64,000 nt of DNA from Chaenocephalus aceratus (Eukaryota; Chordata; Actinopteri; Perciformes; Channichthyidae). How positions within the stretch are numbered: the stretch's first letter is position 1; each line of letters starts with the position of its first letter. A program made the position numbers and the translations under genes. Positions 10,956 through 23,379 of this stretch are shown here, in pieces. The notes beneath the pieces are model-generated. The model was not told the DNA's origin, made no database searches, and saw nothing but the letters and a program-made list of their open reading frames with translations. The DNA lies in NCBI GenBank assembly GCA_023974075.1, contig CM043798.1, forward strand, positions 19,148,941-19,212,940, given 5' to 3'.

Positions 10956-13821
10956 ATGTGTCTTCTCGCAATTATCACTGGCCCCGTGTATCTCGTAATC
11001 GATATAACCGGCCTCCAACATCTAGTTTCAGGTGGCCTGTGGAACTGCCAGTCAGCTGTTCCTAAGGCTGACTTCATCTCTGGCTACGCCTCCCTGCAGA
11101 CCCTGGATTTCCTTGCTCTCACTGAGACGTGGATTACTCCATTCAACACATCCACCCCAGCAGCTCTCTCCACAGCATATTCCTTCTCCCATACACCCAG
11201 ACCCACTGGCAGAGGAGGTGGCACTGGTCTCCTGTTCTCTCCCAAATGGAGCTTTTCCCTCTTCAAGCTACCTAACTTCACTCCTTCCACCTTTGAATTC
11301 CATGCCGTCACAGTAACCCATCCTATACAATTAACCATTGTTGTTCTCTACCGTCCACCAGGCGCCTTGGGGGACTTCTTGGAGGAATTAGATAATCTCC
11401 TCTCACACATCCCTGAATCTGGTCCTCCCGCTGTACTTCTCGGAGACTTCAACCTCCAGACGGGGAAGATAGACGAACTAACATCTCTGTTAACCGCCTT
11501 TGCTTTCTCACTGTCTCCGTCTCCACCAACTCATAAAGCTGGCAATGTCCTTGATCTCATATTCTCAAGGAACTGCACTACTTCTAACCTCTCTGAAAAC
11601 CCGCTCCACACCTCCGATCACTTCTTCATTTCATTCTCTCTACCCATTTCCAAACATAACAAACTAATCTCTTCTCATCCTGCACCTGTCCGCCGTAACC
11701 TCCGTTCCCTCTCCCCCTCTACCTTTGCCTCATCGGTGCTCTCAGCCCTCCCTTCCTCTGACTCGTTCCATCTCCTGCCTCCAAACTCTGCTGCAGAAAC
11801 TCTACTCTCTACTCTCTCATCCTCTCTGGACTCTCTCTGTCCTCTCACATCTCGGCAGGCTCGTCAGTCCTGTCCTGCTCCCTGGCTAAATGACGCACTG
11901 CGTGCTAATAGAACCGCCCTTAGAGCGGAAACGGTAGAAATCCAAACACCGCGACGACCTCCTAACCTATCAGGCTCTCCTCTCCTCTTTCTCTGCTTCG
12001 ATCTCTCAGGCAAAAAGCACTTTCTTTCAAGATAAGATCCAATCTTCTTATTCCAATCCTAAAAAACTATTTTCCATCTTTTCCACCCTCTTGGACCCTC
12101 CCAAAGCCCCTCCCCCCTCGTCACTTATGTCAAGCGACTTTGTTAACCACTTTGAAAAAAAGGTTGATGATATTCGCTCTTCTTTTTCTGACTCACCTTT
12201 ACTCACCGATGGGTCACCAGACCCTCCTTCCACCAGCACACTAACCTCCTTTTCCCATCTCTCGCCAAGTGAGGTTCTTACCCTCATTACCTCTGCCCGC
12301 CCTACCACCTGTCCTCTGGACCCTATCCCTTCAAACCTTCTTCAGACTATCGCTCCTGATATTCTACCGTTTCTCACCCATTTCATCAACACTTCTCTAA
12401 CTTCTGGTCACTTTTCAAACAGTCTCAAGGAGGCAAGAGTAAACCCTCTCCTAAAGAAACCCACTCTCAACCCGTCTGATGTTATAAACTACAGGCCTGT
12501 CTCTCTCCTCCCGTTCCTGTCTAAAACACTTGCACGTGCTGTCTTTAAACAACTCTCCTGTTATCTCCATCAGAACAACCTTCTGGATCCGCACCAGTCT
12601 GGTTTCAAGGCAGGTCACTCCACAGAAACTGCTCTCATTGCTGTCACTGAGGAACTGCACACTGCCAAAGCAGCATCCCTCTCCTCTGTCATCATCCTTT
12701 TGGACCTGTCTGCTGCATTCGACACGGTGAACCATCAGATCCTCCTTCGCACTCTCCAAGAACTTGGAGTTTCAGGCTCTGCACTTTCCCTCCTCACCTC
12801 ATACCTCAAAGACCGTACCTACAGGGTAACTTGGAGAGGGTCCGAGTCTGACCCTTGTCAATTAACTACAGGGGTCCCTCAGGGCTCTGTTCTTGGTCCC
12901 CTCCTCTTCTCCCTGTACACAAACTCGCTCGGATCTGTCATTAGCCCGCATGGTTTTTCATACCACTGCTACGCTGACGACACCCAATTAATTATGTCCT
13001 TTCCCCACTCAGAGACCCAGGTCGTCGCACGCATCTCTGCTTGTTTAGCCGACATCTCTCAGTGGATGTCCGCTCATCGCCTCAAGCTCAACCTTGACAA
13101 GACTGAACTGCTTTTCCTTCCGGGAAAAGATTGTCCCACTCTTGACCTGACAATCAACATCGGCACCTCTGTTGTTTCCCCGACCCAGACTGCATGGAAT
13201 CTGGGTGTGATCCTAGATAACAACCTGTCCTTCACTGCAAACATCGCTGCTACAACCCGCTGCTGCAGATACATGCTTTACAACATCAGGAAGATACGTC
13301 CCCAGCTGACCCAGAAAGCCACGCAGGTTCTGGTCCAGGCTTTCGTCACCCCACGCCTAGACTACTGCAACTCCCTCCTGGCTGGTCTACCTGCATGTGC
13401 CATCCGACCTCTGCAGCTCATCCAGAATGCAGCGGCTCGTCTGGTCTTCAACCTTCCTACATTTTCCCACACCACTCCGCTCCTCCGCTCCCTCCACTGG
13501 CTTCCGGTAACTGCTAGAATTCACTTCAAGACACTGGTACTTGCATACCATGCTGCGAATGGATCTGGCCCTTCCTACATCCAGGACATGGTTAAACTGT
13601 ACACCCCAGCACGTGCACTCCGCTCTGCATCAGCCAAACGACTCGCTGCACCCTCGCTGCGAGGGGGACCCAAGTTCCCATCAGCAAAAACACGTGGGTT
13701 TGCTATCCTGGCTCCAAAATGGTGGAATGAGCTCCCCATTGACATCAGGACAGCAGAAAGCTTACACACCTTCCGGCGCAGACTGAAAACTCATCTCTTT
13801 CGACTCCACCTCGAGCGATAG
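10956..13821 (+). pseudogene. L2 endonuclease-reverse transcriptase ORF with a frameshift near 11920
   Basis: The endonuclease half shows GLWNCQSAV, LALTETW, VVLYRPPG, LLGDFN and TSDHFFISF. Near 11920 reading moves to another frame, and a TAG follows at about 11934 in that frame where a TGG would be expected. The RT half then runs open to TAG at 13821. Counting from 12091, LDLSAAFD is at about residues 204-211, GVPQGSVLGP at 261-270 and YADDTQL at 294-300. The C-terminal domain with LDYCNSLLAG, LHWLPV and the FRRRLKTHLF end is complete. One indel and one substitution explain all the damage. Confidence 0.85.
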
Positions 13822-14046
13822 AATTACTAACAAAGAACTGCTAACAAAGCACTTATATACTAATAAAGGACTGGCTTATCTAAAGCCAGTTGAGTAGCAC
13901 TTGAAATGCTTGGCTCTATGAAACCTGATGTACTTATATGATTCTGTTTTCTTCAAGGTTGTGTCTTCCTGGTCGAATGTACTTATTGTAAGTCGCTTTG
14001 GATAAAAGCGTCAGCTAAATGCAATGCAATGTAATGTAATGTAATG

Positions 14047-14860
14047 ATATTTTTGTCCTCTAGGTTGCACTGCCACGTCTACAGTAGCGCAGAATGGACA
14101 GAGGAAACATGATTGGGCCTCAAGTTTTTTGCAGCCAATATACATTCTCCTACAACTTGGGATAGGAGGGTGAGTGAACAAGTTATCCATTGGTTGGAAT
14201 TTACCATTGTTAAACGTACTAAATCCTGCACACTGCTCCTTCAAATTGACAATGTGAACATATGTCGCCATTTTGTAATTTGTGTTATTTTCAGTTGAGA
14301 ATGTTTCAAAGTAATCTTAAAAAATTCAACTTACTTTTTGTTTCTACTGTTTATAAGTATGACGTTTAAATATGAAATGCTGTATTAGTTGTACTATAAT
14401 TCTACAAATATTTTAAGTTTTCAGAGTAATTGTTTCCTACAGAACATTTTGTGATGTCATTTATTTTATACAAATCTAATTTTAAAAAAAAATGTAAAAA
14501 ACTGTTTTTCTCATCAGAACTTTATTTAAGGTATTTTAATGTAACATTTTAAGACAATGGATTTTGAAAAGAGAGGAAATGTTCCTCTAAAATCTTTAAG
14601 GACAATTTCTGTATACTAATTGCTTTTGCACTTTATTTCAGTTCAAGTATTTTTACTTTCATTTTATGGTTTTTGTTTGGCAGCCGCTGCTACCAGTCAT
14701 TTGACCGTTTTTTACGGGTTTTTTGCCCGTAGAAGTTTTAGTGCTGTACTTTTATTAAAGGTTATTGACTGTAAAAAGAGCAGATAAATCTGTAAAATTA
14801 CAGTGTTTTCCTGTAAAATCTTTAAGGATAATTCCCGTAAATTAATGTTATAAGTTCTGC
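14047..14860. repeat. AT-rich DNA with a decayed TTTTACAG/GGCAGC repeat
   Basis: From about 14580 the motifs TAAAATCTTTAAGGA, TTTGGCAGCCGCTGCTACCAG, TTTTTTACGGG and CTGTAAAATTACAG recur, as in AT-rich fish DNA repeats with CACTGTAAAA ends. It is related to 1608-1990, on the other side of the inserted elements. The small frames at 14011-14298 are not recognisable genes. Confidence 0.4.
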
Positions 14861-14869
14861 AGAACAATT

Positions 14870-15420
14870 TTATAGAAAACAATAGCAATGTTCGATAGGA
14901 TTCTATAAATTATTTGGTGGAATCTATAGTAAAATTCATAGGTGAATTCTATAGAATATTTGCCACTATCTTGCAGTATATTCTACAGAAATTCTATAGA
15001 AACATCAATAGAATTTTCTATAGATTATTTTGCAGAATCTATAGTAAAATCCATAGGTAAATTCTATAAAATATCTGCAAACATTCTATAGTATTCTATA
15101 GAAATGTCCACAGATCCTATAGAATATAGGTCACAAATTATATAGTATTCTACAGAATGGTATTCTACTGAACAGTTCTATAGAAAGCATCCATGGGGTT
15201 TTCTATAGGATTCTATAGATTATTTTCTACAAAAAAAACATCTACACAGTATATATTTTCTATAGTACTACAGTATTCTATAGATTATTTCCCAGAATCT
15301 ATAGTAAAACACGTAGGCAATTTCTATAGTATATCCGCAAAAATCCTGTAGTATTCTACAGAACATTTCTATAGAATTCGTCCATATATTTTTCTATAGT
15401 ATTCTATAGATTTTTTTGCG
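14870..15420. repeat. TATAGAA repeat field (right) with ~120 bp higher-order units
   Basis: TTCTATAGAA-like words occur throughout. A longer unit containing AATCTATAGTAAAATCCATAGG and then an ATATCTGCAAA-like section recurs at about 14920, 15035 and 15293. There are therefore at least three divergent copies of a unit of roughly 115-130 bp, with one gap. The left field at 841-1190 uses the same short words. Confidence 0.6.
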
Positions 15421-15520
15421 AAGGAGAAAATACCTGTCTATGCTGCCCCAGAACGCCTCGTTGGAGATTTCTCATTTTCTTTCTGGTACTAAGTGACGTA
15501 ACGACGACCCAAATGGACCC

Positions 15521-15935
15521 TGTTACGTTCCCTATTAGGCTAGGGGAACTAAAGGGAAGAAACACAACCAGATTGGTATTGGTATAATTATAAGTGATTT
15601 ATTGTAAATTGCAGCGGTAAACGAAATGGCAGGCAGGCAGCCTGAAGCAAACAAAAGGGGCCAAACGGGCACAGGTTGACAGATAACCAAACTAAGGGAG
15701 GACTCAAAATGAGTAAAGGCATACATGGAAAATACATACTAATATACTAAATAGAGAACGAAACAAAACCTCACTTCCAGAGTGGTACAACTAACAAAGG
15801 GAGTCTGGACAAAACACACAGCTAAACTAAAGGCAACAGTCACAAATCCTAACGATACTCTAAACACTAACTAAACTACTCTACACTCTAAATAAGCTAC
15901 TCTAGACACTACTAATCACACAAGTTTAACCAGTT
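15521..15935 (-). repeat. Probable LTR remnant, minus strand
   Basis: The plus strand begins TGTTACGTTCCCTATTAGG, so the minus strand would end CCTAATAGGGAACGTAACA. A minus-strand AATAAA lies about 75 bases before that end (15594-15600). This is the layout of a fish LTR-retrotransposon LTR 3' end and resembles the better supported solo LTR at 27502-27879, which also ends CGTAACA. The outer limit near 15935 (AGTTAACA) is a guess, and no target duplication was found. Confidence 0.35.
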
Positions 15936-16783
15936 AACAGAATTCTCTAAGAGCAAGTAGCGAGAGGCGTCTGTCCACATGTCAGAGCCTCCAGAGTGAT
16001 GATTGTCCCCAGCTTTGTAGTCTTCTCCAGCAGGTGTGCGCTGGGCTTGCACAGGGATTGGAGAACGTCGGGCCCCCTTTTGCATTGTGTTGGAGAGCAG
16101 CTGGAAGTCCTCTTGCAGTAGGTTATAATGGCAGGGATTTAATTAATCATTCCTGTTGACTTAGAAAGTGCTAAATAATGGACCAGGTGGAGGTCATGCA
16201 AGGTGGTTTTGGGACCAAACAATAGAGGAATATGATCGGGAACAAATAAACATTTCCCTTCCTTTTTAAATATGACGAAGAAATCTTTTAATGAGGCACA
16301 ATGGCATCTGCGAGCCACAAACCACAGTAAAGGCTGTGAAAGAAAGATATAATACTAGCTGTAACTGAACAAAGCAACATGAAGAGGACAACAATAACAA
16401 GGTGAAATGGCAGACACATGCTGTTAACAAAAGGGTGCAATGTCAAATAAGGTAAAGGATTAAATTGTGTTTTATTTAGTGCTTAATGCAAGTCTAATCT
16501 CTGTTGGCACTGACCTGTTTTACCTAGCATTCCTGTCCAGCAGACAAAGAAAGCTGTAATCTCCTCTTCATCTTCATTTCAAATGAGGTGACACACACAT
16601 TGAAGCCTCACATGGAAATGTCTCAATACATTGTTGTTTGAATGAGCATTGTACTTGTTCTAGCCTCAGTGATTTATCGGCACACCAGCTGATTATAACC
16701 AAGTTTACAAGAAACATCTTTTAATAACACTTCCTCTATGTGTTGTAGTAACAGTAACTGTTCTAAGATTCAGTGGTTACAGT
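15936..16783. other. Non-coding stretch with no recognised gene
   Basis: Mixed AT-rich DNA. Part of 15936-16140 may still belong to the LTR-like remnant. No open frame of interest is present. Confidence 0.35.
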
Positions 16784-18814
16784 ATATGTCAATCAATCAA
16801 TGTTTATTTATATAGCCCAATATCACAAATGTTACATTTGTCTCAGTGGTCTTCACAGTGTGTACAGAATATCAGTATGACAATACGACACCCTCTGTCC
16901 TTAGACCCTCACATCGTACAAGGAAAAACTTCCGGAGAAAACCCACAGTTTAAAGGGAAAAATGGGAGAAACCTCAGGGAGAGCAACAGAGGAGGGATCC
17001 CTCTCCCAGGACGGACAGACGTGCAATAGATGCCGTGTGTAAATTGAAAATATAATACATTTGCAACATAGGTAGTCCAAATGTTTGGAAATGCATGTGT
17101 GTATAATAGGAAGATGAATCCACGAGGATATCCATCCAGGACCGATGATCAGGACCACAGTCACGACTCAAGATCCAGGGCTCGCGATCCAGGACACAGG
17201 ACCGCAGGATTATCCATGACTCCGGATCCCGGCGTATATAGACACCAAAGAGAGAGAGGAAGAAGTAAGATGTCCCCCGAGCCTATATCAGCAAAACTAG
17301 GGGCTGAATCTAATCAGCCCTAACTATAAGCTTTATCAAAAAGGAAGGTCTTAAGCGCACTCTTAAAAACGGATAGGGTGTCTGCCGCCCGAACACAAAC
17401 TGGAAGCTGATTCCACAAATGTGGAGCTTGATAAGAAAAGGCTCTGGCTCCCATTGTACTTTTAGAGACTCTCGGAACAACCAACAACCCTGCATTCTTG
17501 GAACGCAATGCCCTAGTAGGACAGTAGGGTATAATGAGTTCTTTAAGGTAAGATGGTGCCTGCCCATTAAGGGCTTTGTAGGCGAGAAGAAGAATTTTAA
17601 ATTATATCCTGTGTTCTATAGGGAGCCAGTGTAAGGCAGCCAGAACAGGAGTAATGTGGTCCCTTTTCCTAACTCTGGTTAGTACACGAGCTGCAGCATT
17701 TTGAATCAGCTGAAGCGACTTGACTGACTTCTTGGTACTCCCTGATAATAAAGAGTTACAATAATCCAGCCTAGAAGTAACAAATGCATGGACTAGTTTC
17801 TCTGCATCTTTTTGAGGCAAGATATGCCTGATTTTTTGCAATGTTACGTAGATGGAAGTAGGCGGTCCTTGAAATTGATTTTATGTGGGCGTTAAAGGAT
17901 CAATCCTGATCAAATATAACACCAAGATTCCTTACAGTCTCACTGGAGGCCAAATGAATACCCTCCATAGTTAGTATATCTTTAGATAATTTGTTTCGTA
18001 GATTCGGGCCAAGTACAATAACTTCAGTTTTGGTCGTGTTTAACATCAAAAAGTGTAAGGTCATCCACGTTTTTAAGTCCTTAAGGCAGTCTTGAATTTT
18101 ATTTAGAAGATTCATTTCATCAGGCTTGATTGATAAATATAGTTGAGTATCATCCGCATAACAATGAAAGTTTACAGAATGATTCCTTATAATATTGCCT
18201 AACGGAAGCATATATAATGTGAACAAAATAGGTCCGAGCACTGAGTCCTGTGGCACTCCATGGCTAACTTTGGTTTGCGTGGAAGATTCATCGTTAACAC
18301 GTACAAACTGAGAGCGTTCAGATAGATAGGACCTAAACCAGCCTAAAGCAGTTCCCTGTATGCCAACTAAGTGCTCTAGTCTTTGCAATAAGATATCATG
18401 GTCGATAGTATCAAATGCAGCACTGAGATCGAGCAAAACAAGAATAGAGACAAGTCCCTTGTCTGAGGGTATTAGAATGTCATTTGTGACTTTAACCAGA
18501 GCTGTCTCTGTGCTATGATGTGTTCTAAAGCCAGACTGAAAATCTTCAAATAAATCATTGTTTTTTAAGTAATCTCACAACTGTTTTGTGACCGCTTTCT
18601 CAAGAATTTTTGAGAGGAACGGAAGATTAGAAATAGGTCGATAGTTGGCTAAAACCTCTGGATCGAGGTTGTGCTTTTTAAGAAGCGGTTTTATTACTGC
18701 AACTTTAAATGATTGTGGAACATAGCCTGATAATAAAGACATATTCATAATATTTAATAAAGAAGTGCTAATTAATGGAAACACTTCTTTCAACAGCTTA
18801 GTTGGAATATGTCA
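16784..18814 (-). mobile_element. 5'-truncated L2-type LINE (Maui-like 3' end) with 8 bp target duplication
   Basis: Minus-strand element at 16792-18806, bounded by ATATGTCA at 16784-16791 and 18807-18814. Its 3' end, read on the plus strand, is (AATC)n then GTTTATTTATATAGCCCAATATCAC, which I recall from L2/Maui-type fish LINEs. The 3' UTR runs to about 17320, and RT sequence continues to the truncation at 18806. The direct repeat at both ends supports a single target-primed insertion with 5' truncation. Confidence 0.75.
17320..18793 (-). pseudogene. L2-type LINE reverse transcriptase fragment
   Basis: The coding sense is minus. From the truncated 5' end it carries PLLKKHNLDP and NYRPISNLPFLSK (18575-18793), then LDLSAAFDTIDHDIL, GVPQDSVLGPILF and CYADDTQLYLS (17900-18436). 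LVHAFVTSRLDYCNSLL and LHWLPIEHR follow (17602-17841). The terminal LWNQLPVCVRAADTLSVFKS domain is at 17320-17508. Frameshifts or stops separate these blocks near 18440-18570, 17890, 17600 and 17510. The usual G in VPQGSVLGP is D here. No endonuclease remains, so the copy is dead. Confidence 0.8.
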
Positions 18815-19196
18815 GCTCATTTATTATGATGTACGCTGAAGTTTTGGATATTTCACCATTTAAATAAATATTTTATATCATTTTTAAAATAAATTGTTGT
18901 TTTTTGACCTACTTATATACAGTAGAGTCAGAGGCATAATAAGGATATCATTTGTGTTTTTATCGCTATTTCACTTTCTGTTAACGGATTAATTTTAGAG
19001 CTGTCCTAACCCCTACCTGTTTACAATCAGCAGTGTTCATCATCAGCTTCTTGCAGCAGGAAATGTTTTGTTTGTGGGGACATACAGTCCTGTTTTAGAG
19101 TTATTAGGAATGTTTACAGAGCATTTCACAACCTTTTGGCAGACTCAAAGTGCAAGAATGAAAAAGGAGTTATTTTTTCAACCTCAGCTGTATGTA
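18815..19196. other. AT-rich non-coding DNA
   Basis: No gene or repeat recognised. The open frame at 19068-19271 runs into the solo LTR and is not credible. Confidence 0.4.
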
Positions 19197-19201
19197 GGCC
19201 C

Positions 19202-19614
19202 TGTTGGGGAAATATTTTCCAAGGCCCATAACTTTGACCCAGTTTATCAGTTCATATACTGTCCTAACTGAGCACACGCACCTGTAACCTTGGCTGCTGT
19301 GCTCTCAGTGTTTTGTCTCCCTGTTCCTGCCTGTTGGCATCAGCTGATAGAGGTATGATTCTATCTTGTTATGCACAATGTTGATTATTCTCTCTGAACT
19401 AGTTAAATACATGGGTCTGGGGTAGAGTTCTTCAGAATTAACGTGGCAACTCTACCGTGAAGTCAGAACCTCTGGCTTTTGGACTTGTTTTGTGAATTCT
19501 CCGGCCGAAGCTCCAAATAAACCCATCAGTGTTTGCCATCAAAGCTCCAGCTCTCCCCGTGTCTCCTTTGAGTCGGTGACTCCTCCTGCATTGCTACACA
19601 GAAGTTTCCCCACA
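19202..19614 (+). mobile_element. Solo LTR (413 bp) with 5 bp target duplication
   Basis: It starts TGTTGGGGAAA and ends TTTCCCCACA, an inverted repeat with the TG...CA ends of LTRs. GGCCC flanks it on both sides (19197-19201 and 19615-19619), the 5 bp duplication expected from an LTR-element integrase. A plus-sense AATAAA is at about 19517, roughly 100 bases before the end, so the LTR reads on the plus strand. It is what remains after recombination between two LTRs of a Ty3/gypsy-type or endogenous-retrovirus-type element. No internal genes remain to tell these apart. Confidence 0.75.
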
Positions 19615-19619
19615 GGCCC

Positions 19620-20935
19620 AAAATAAGTAGCTGTCAAAAGATAACATCACAGAAAGATTGAAGGAAATGTTACAGCAGTATTGCTGAAGGATTGCATCTA
19701 AATGAGGGCTGGGAATTCCCTGCAAACAAGATGAAAATACTTTAAGAATTGTATGAGTTTGAGATGTTATAAATTATTTTCTGAATTAAAAAAACTACAT
19801 CAAATGCCTTAAGGGTTGGTTTATTCTCGATTGTTTTATAATTGTCAACAAATTAGGCAAATGTCAAAAAACTAAAATCTCAAGCATCTGGTGAGTATTT
19901 CCTGCATCATTACACTGTGGGTGTCATTGAGATTGATTGGTTGGCAATGAAGAAAAATAAATTAATCAGTTTTTACACTGCATGCCTCACTTTTTAATTT
20001 GTTCCATTCAATAGATATGCTGACAATACGACTGGGTATTCAACAGCTTTCCTTTTACCTTTCACCCAGATAGATGGCTACCATGAGCCAGCAGAAACTG
20101 AGTGAACTGACCAGCTGTTACACAGCTCTCACTTTTTTTTCTACGTGAACCTTATCCAGATATTTTATGGATACTAGAGACAGAGCTGCTAGTCAACTTG
20201 TGAAAAGTAGCTTTTGTAGGATGACAATCGGATTAAGTGAAATAGTTGGAATAGTTGTGAGGAGATAGGATTTAAACCTTGTTGGTGCAAACAATTGTTA
20301 TAAGGCTACTTTTCCTGCGCTGTTTGTGGGTGAATTTCATCCTGATAGGCTGCAATCACGAGATTAAAATATAACAATGTCAGCACTGTCATAAAAGTGG
20401 TCCACAAACTGAAATTGGAGACCTGTATTGGTTTATGAACAACCATTTTTTATGAATTCAATAAAGTTTCTATCATATTGTATAATGGTTTCCATTTTAG
20501 GTCCAAATGTGATTATGTAACCAATCTGTGAACTTCCTGAACCCCTGCTACTCTGTTGCCAGGAATATGTTGTCACTCAGTGGGACACATACCTTAACCG
20601 TGGAGCTTTGTCCACAGCAGGTATAGAAAGATCAGAGCAAACAGACACAGCACAGCAGCAGCCTGCAGACTGAGGGGTACAGTCCATCTACTTCAACATA
20701 ATCATTATACCGAATCCAAAACGTTTTCCACCCTCTGAGTTTGCAGAGTTTAGCATCGCGCCAGTGGAGTGGTAGGGACAGCAGGAAGATTATTGTATAT
20801 AAGTATATTAATACATGATTTTGCTTTTATCCGTTTTTTTTTACCTTGACATAGCAGACACATACACAAACCTCTGCTCCTTTCATTAACATAGTTCTAC
20901 CAAAAGATGACCTGGGTGAGGCTCACATACATGGG
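19620..20935. other. Non-coding stretch with no recognised gene
   Basis: AT-rich throughout, with a GC-richer patch at 20560-20720. No frame or splice pattern stands out. Confidence 0.4.
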
Positions 20936-20939
20936 ATAA

Positions 20940-21155
20940 AACGAGAGAGAGAGAGAGAGAGGAGAGAGAGATGGAGAGAGAGAGGAGAGAGAGAGGAGAG
21001 GAGAGAGAGAGAGAGAGAGAGGAGGAGAGAGAGAGCGAGAGAGAGGAGAGAGAGAGAGAGAGCGAGGCGGAGGGAGGGAGAGGAGAGGAGAGAGAGAGAG
21101 AGGAGAGAGAGAGGAGGGAGCGAGAGAGAGAGGGGAGGGGGAGAGGGGGTCGATC
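20940..21155. repeat. (GA)n/(GAGG)n microsatellite
   Basis: Imperfect GA and GAGG runs about 215 bp long, purine-rich on the plus strand. The open frames across it code only Arg/Glu or Ser/Leu runs and are artefacts. Confidence 0.9.
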
Positions 21156-21407
21156 CAGACTCAGAGTGCACTGGTGATTCAGTCGGTCGAGAAGGAACGA
21201 AGAGAAGAAAGAGATGAGCCCGATGAAATCCCACTCCTGGTATACCTAAATCCTTACTTATGTTAAATGTTGTTGTAAATATGTGTGTACAATGTACATT
21301 ATGCATTGTACTATATATACTCTGGAGCTGTTGCATGATGACAATTGGTAAATGAATACAATGTTTTCACTGTCCTAACATGAGTTGAGTAACGTTAGAG
21401 TTTAGTC

Positions 21408-21692
21408 GGTTGGATACTACAGTAGAGAGTTTGGAAGAATGTGCTTTTGAATAATTTTGGTGAATATTTATAGTGTAAAATCTTCAATAAATATGGTATA
21501 ATCTTCAATAGCGTCACTATTATACAGTACCACCAGGAGACTATTGATGTGTGTAGTGAGTTGGGAGACATATACTCTATAATAGTGACGCTATTGAAGA
21601 TTATAACATATTTATTGAAGATTTTACACCATAAATATTCACCAAAATTATTCAAAAGCACATTCTTCCAAACTCTCTGCTGTAGTCCAACC
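21408..21692. repeat. Hairpin: ~120 bp inverted repeat with 43 bp loop
   Basis: The left arm 21408-21529 and right arm 21573-21692 are reverse complements with few differences. The loop carries CACCAGGAGACTATTGATG, which is repeated just after the right arm at about 21691. ACTGTATAATAGTGGACG at about 21736 begins a third, partial copy of the arm. No target duplication was identified. It could be a small foldback element or a local duplication-inversion. Confidence 0.8.
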
Positions 21693-21739
21693 ACCAGGAG
21701 ACTATTGATGTGTGTAGTGAGTTTGGTAGAACTATACTG

Positions 21740-23379
21740 TATAATAGTGGACGTTATTGAATATTATTGTATTTTCTTTGCACTTTGCAGACGGTCCCTG
21801 AGCACTTGTTTCTTCTCCAGCTGCTGAAAGAGACCAATTTAATGTGTCCAGCTCGGAGGACGGCGCATATTGTTTTTTTTTTATCAACATGTGATTGTAG
21901 TTCGTTGTCAACCTTACCACGGTACATAGGAGACATCATTTGTGTGTGAATAACGTTTTGTTCATGAGTTATTGATCCGTGAATCCGAATCTGCCAATAT
22001 CGTTCTAACTTTACTCAACTCCTAACATGTTAGATTAGATACATTTATGGCTGCATCATTCTATGAAATTAAAACATTTTGATTTCTTGTGTATCATTTT
22101 GTATGGACTTTCCTAAATGTACGTCACAAATTGGAATTGCAACTAGTAATGTCAATCGTATTTGTTTTCATCCAGCTCCTTTGCAGCCAGGAGCCAACTG
22201 CCACATCCTGCATTTGATGCAAGGGTCCTCCACATCCAGAGAAGGATTTTACTTTTTGTCCACACATCTGCAAGAAACAGTTTAAAACACAAAGGTTAGT
22301 TAGATTGGTTATGTAATTTGACATTGAAACGCAGAAGGAAGAGATTACTAGGAAGAGGTTGCTTTGAAATTTGATGTGAATTTAACATATATATTTCACA
22401 GGATCTCTGCCTCCCCTTAGTGGCGACAGGGCTGAAACGAACAGGGTATGTCTGAGCTCGCAGCTACTCAGCACTTTAAACCAAGATAAATAACCAATTT
22501 TGCAGTATACAGCAACTCTCCGCATGTTTCAGTGTCTTTCAATAATACCCACTGAATGCACCTTACTTCAACAAAACAAGTAACTGGCTGAAACCATGGC
22601 TGAAACAGAGAGCAGCTTAATAGAAAGATATTTCTCTGGTTACAATAAAACTAAAGTGAATATGGACTTACATTCATTTTGTAGAAAGTGTAAGTAATGT
22701 TGCTGAAACGACTTACAACTCCACTACAATTTTCACAATCTCTCTGCGACACTTAGTAGGAGTCTGGACCCCCATGTTGTGAACCAATGCCCTAATCTCT
22801 TATGATATAATGTCATCTAATCTAATGCTTTATTGTGATTCAAGGTCATATAGTGCCTAAACCTGGAGTCCCTGAGACCGCAGTAAGCCAGAGTCTGTAC
22901 TCGCCAGGGTTGGTGTGTCGGCCATGTCTAGGCCTCTTCTCTCAGACCCCCAGGAGAAGCCCTCAGCCACTCCATCCTCACCGCAGCCCGGCTGGCCCGC
23001 AGAGGATGGACAGAGGAAGGGAACGGACAGGGTGGCAATTTTCCCATTTTGACTTGACTGATCATACCTCCTCGTCTCCAGACCAGATGGAAATCAGGGT
23101 CAAAACCGTGCCGAGATTTTGTGAGGGAGCTTGGGAACATGCAGGTTCACATCTTAAACACAAGGAAGACAGCTAAGGAAAGAGTGACTGGCTCTGACCA
23201 AAAGGCAGATGAAGCGAAACACACACACAGCAGAAAGAGGACGGGTCTCTGCAGTCAGACGGGCGTCTTGGTCTGGGCCTCTGGCTGTAGCCCCACATGC
23301 AGACGCCCCAAAGGTTTAAGGCCCCGATACTACCTGTCATCGCTGAGATGTAGAACAGCTGCCATTTGTTCCAGGACAA
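21740..23379. other. Non-coding stretch; possible weak exon near 22924
   Basis: At 22835-23176 there is a GC-richer, Pro-rich open frame (start MIQGHIVPKPGVPE). In another frame an ATG at 22924 opens about 42 codons (MSRPLLSDPQEKPSATP). Neither resembles a family I know, and no splice sites support them. The rest is featureless. Confidence 0.3.

Larger units (their letters stand above)
10132..14046 (+). mobile_element. L2-clade LINE, nearly full length, with repeated 5' region
   Basis: This 3.9 kb element starts with a duplicated 182 bp segment. It encodes endonuclease and reverse transcriptase and ends TCGCTTTGGATAAAAGCGTC plus AGCTAAATGCAATG followed by (TGTAA)n, the signature 3' end of fish L2 elements. 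The exact 5' limit is uncertain because another LINE tail abuts it. No target duplication could be fixed because the tail is itself a short repeat. Confidence 0.8.

Noticed and set aside
15516..16250. A complete solo LTR from 15521 with a flanking duplication
   Set aside because: I could not find a second GACCC next to a CA end, so only a probable LTR remnant is reported.
20923..21336. Open frames rich in Arg/Glu and Ser/Leu across 20923-21336
   Set aside because: They are translations of the GA/GAGG microsatellite in two directions, with no start context and no non-repetitive domain.
22835..23176. Pro-rich 113-codon frame considered as a host exon
   Set aside because: No recognisable family and no splice signals at its limits. 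Kept only as a weak note in the region entry.
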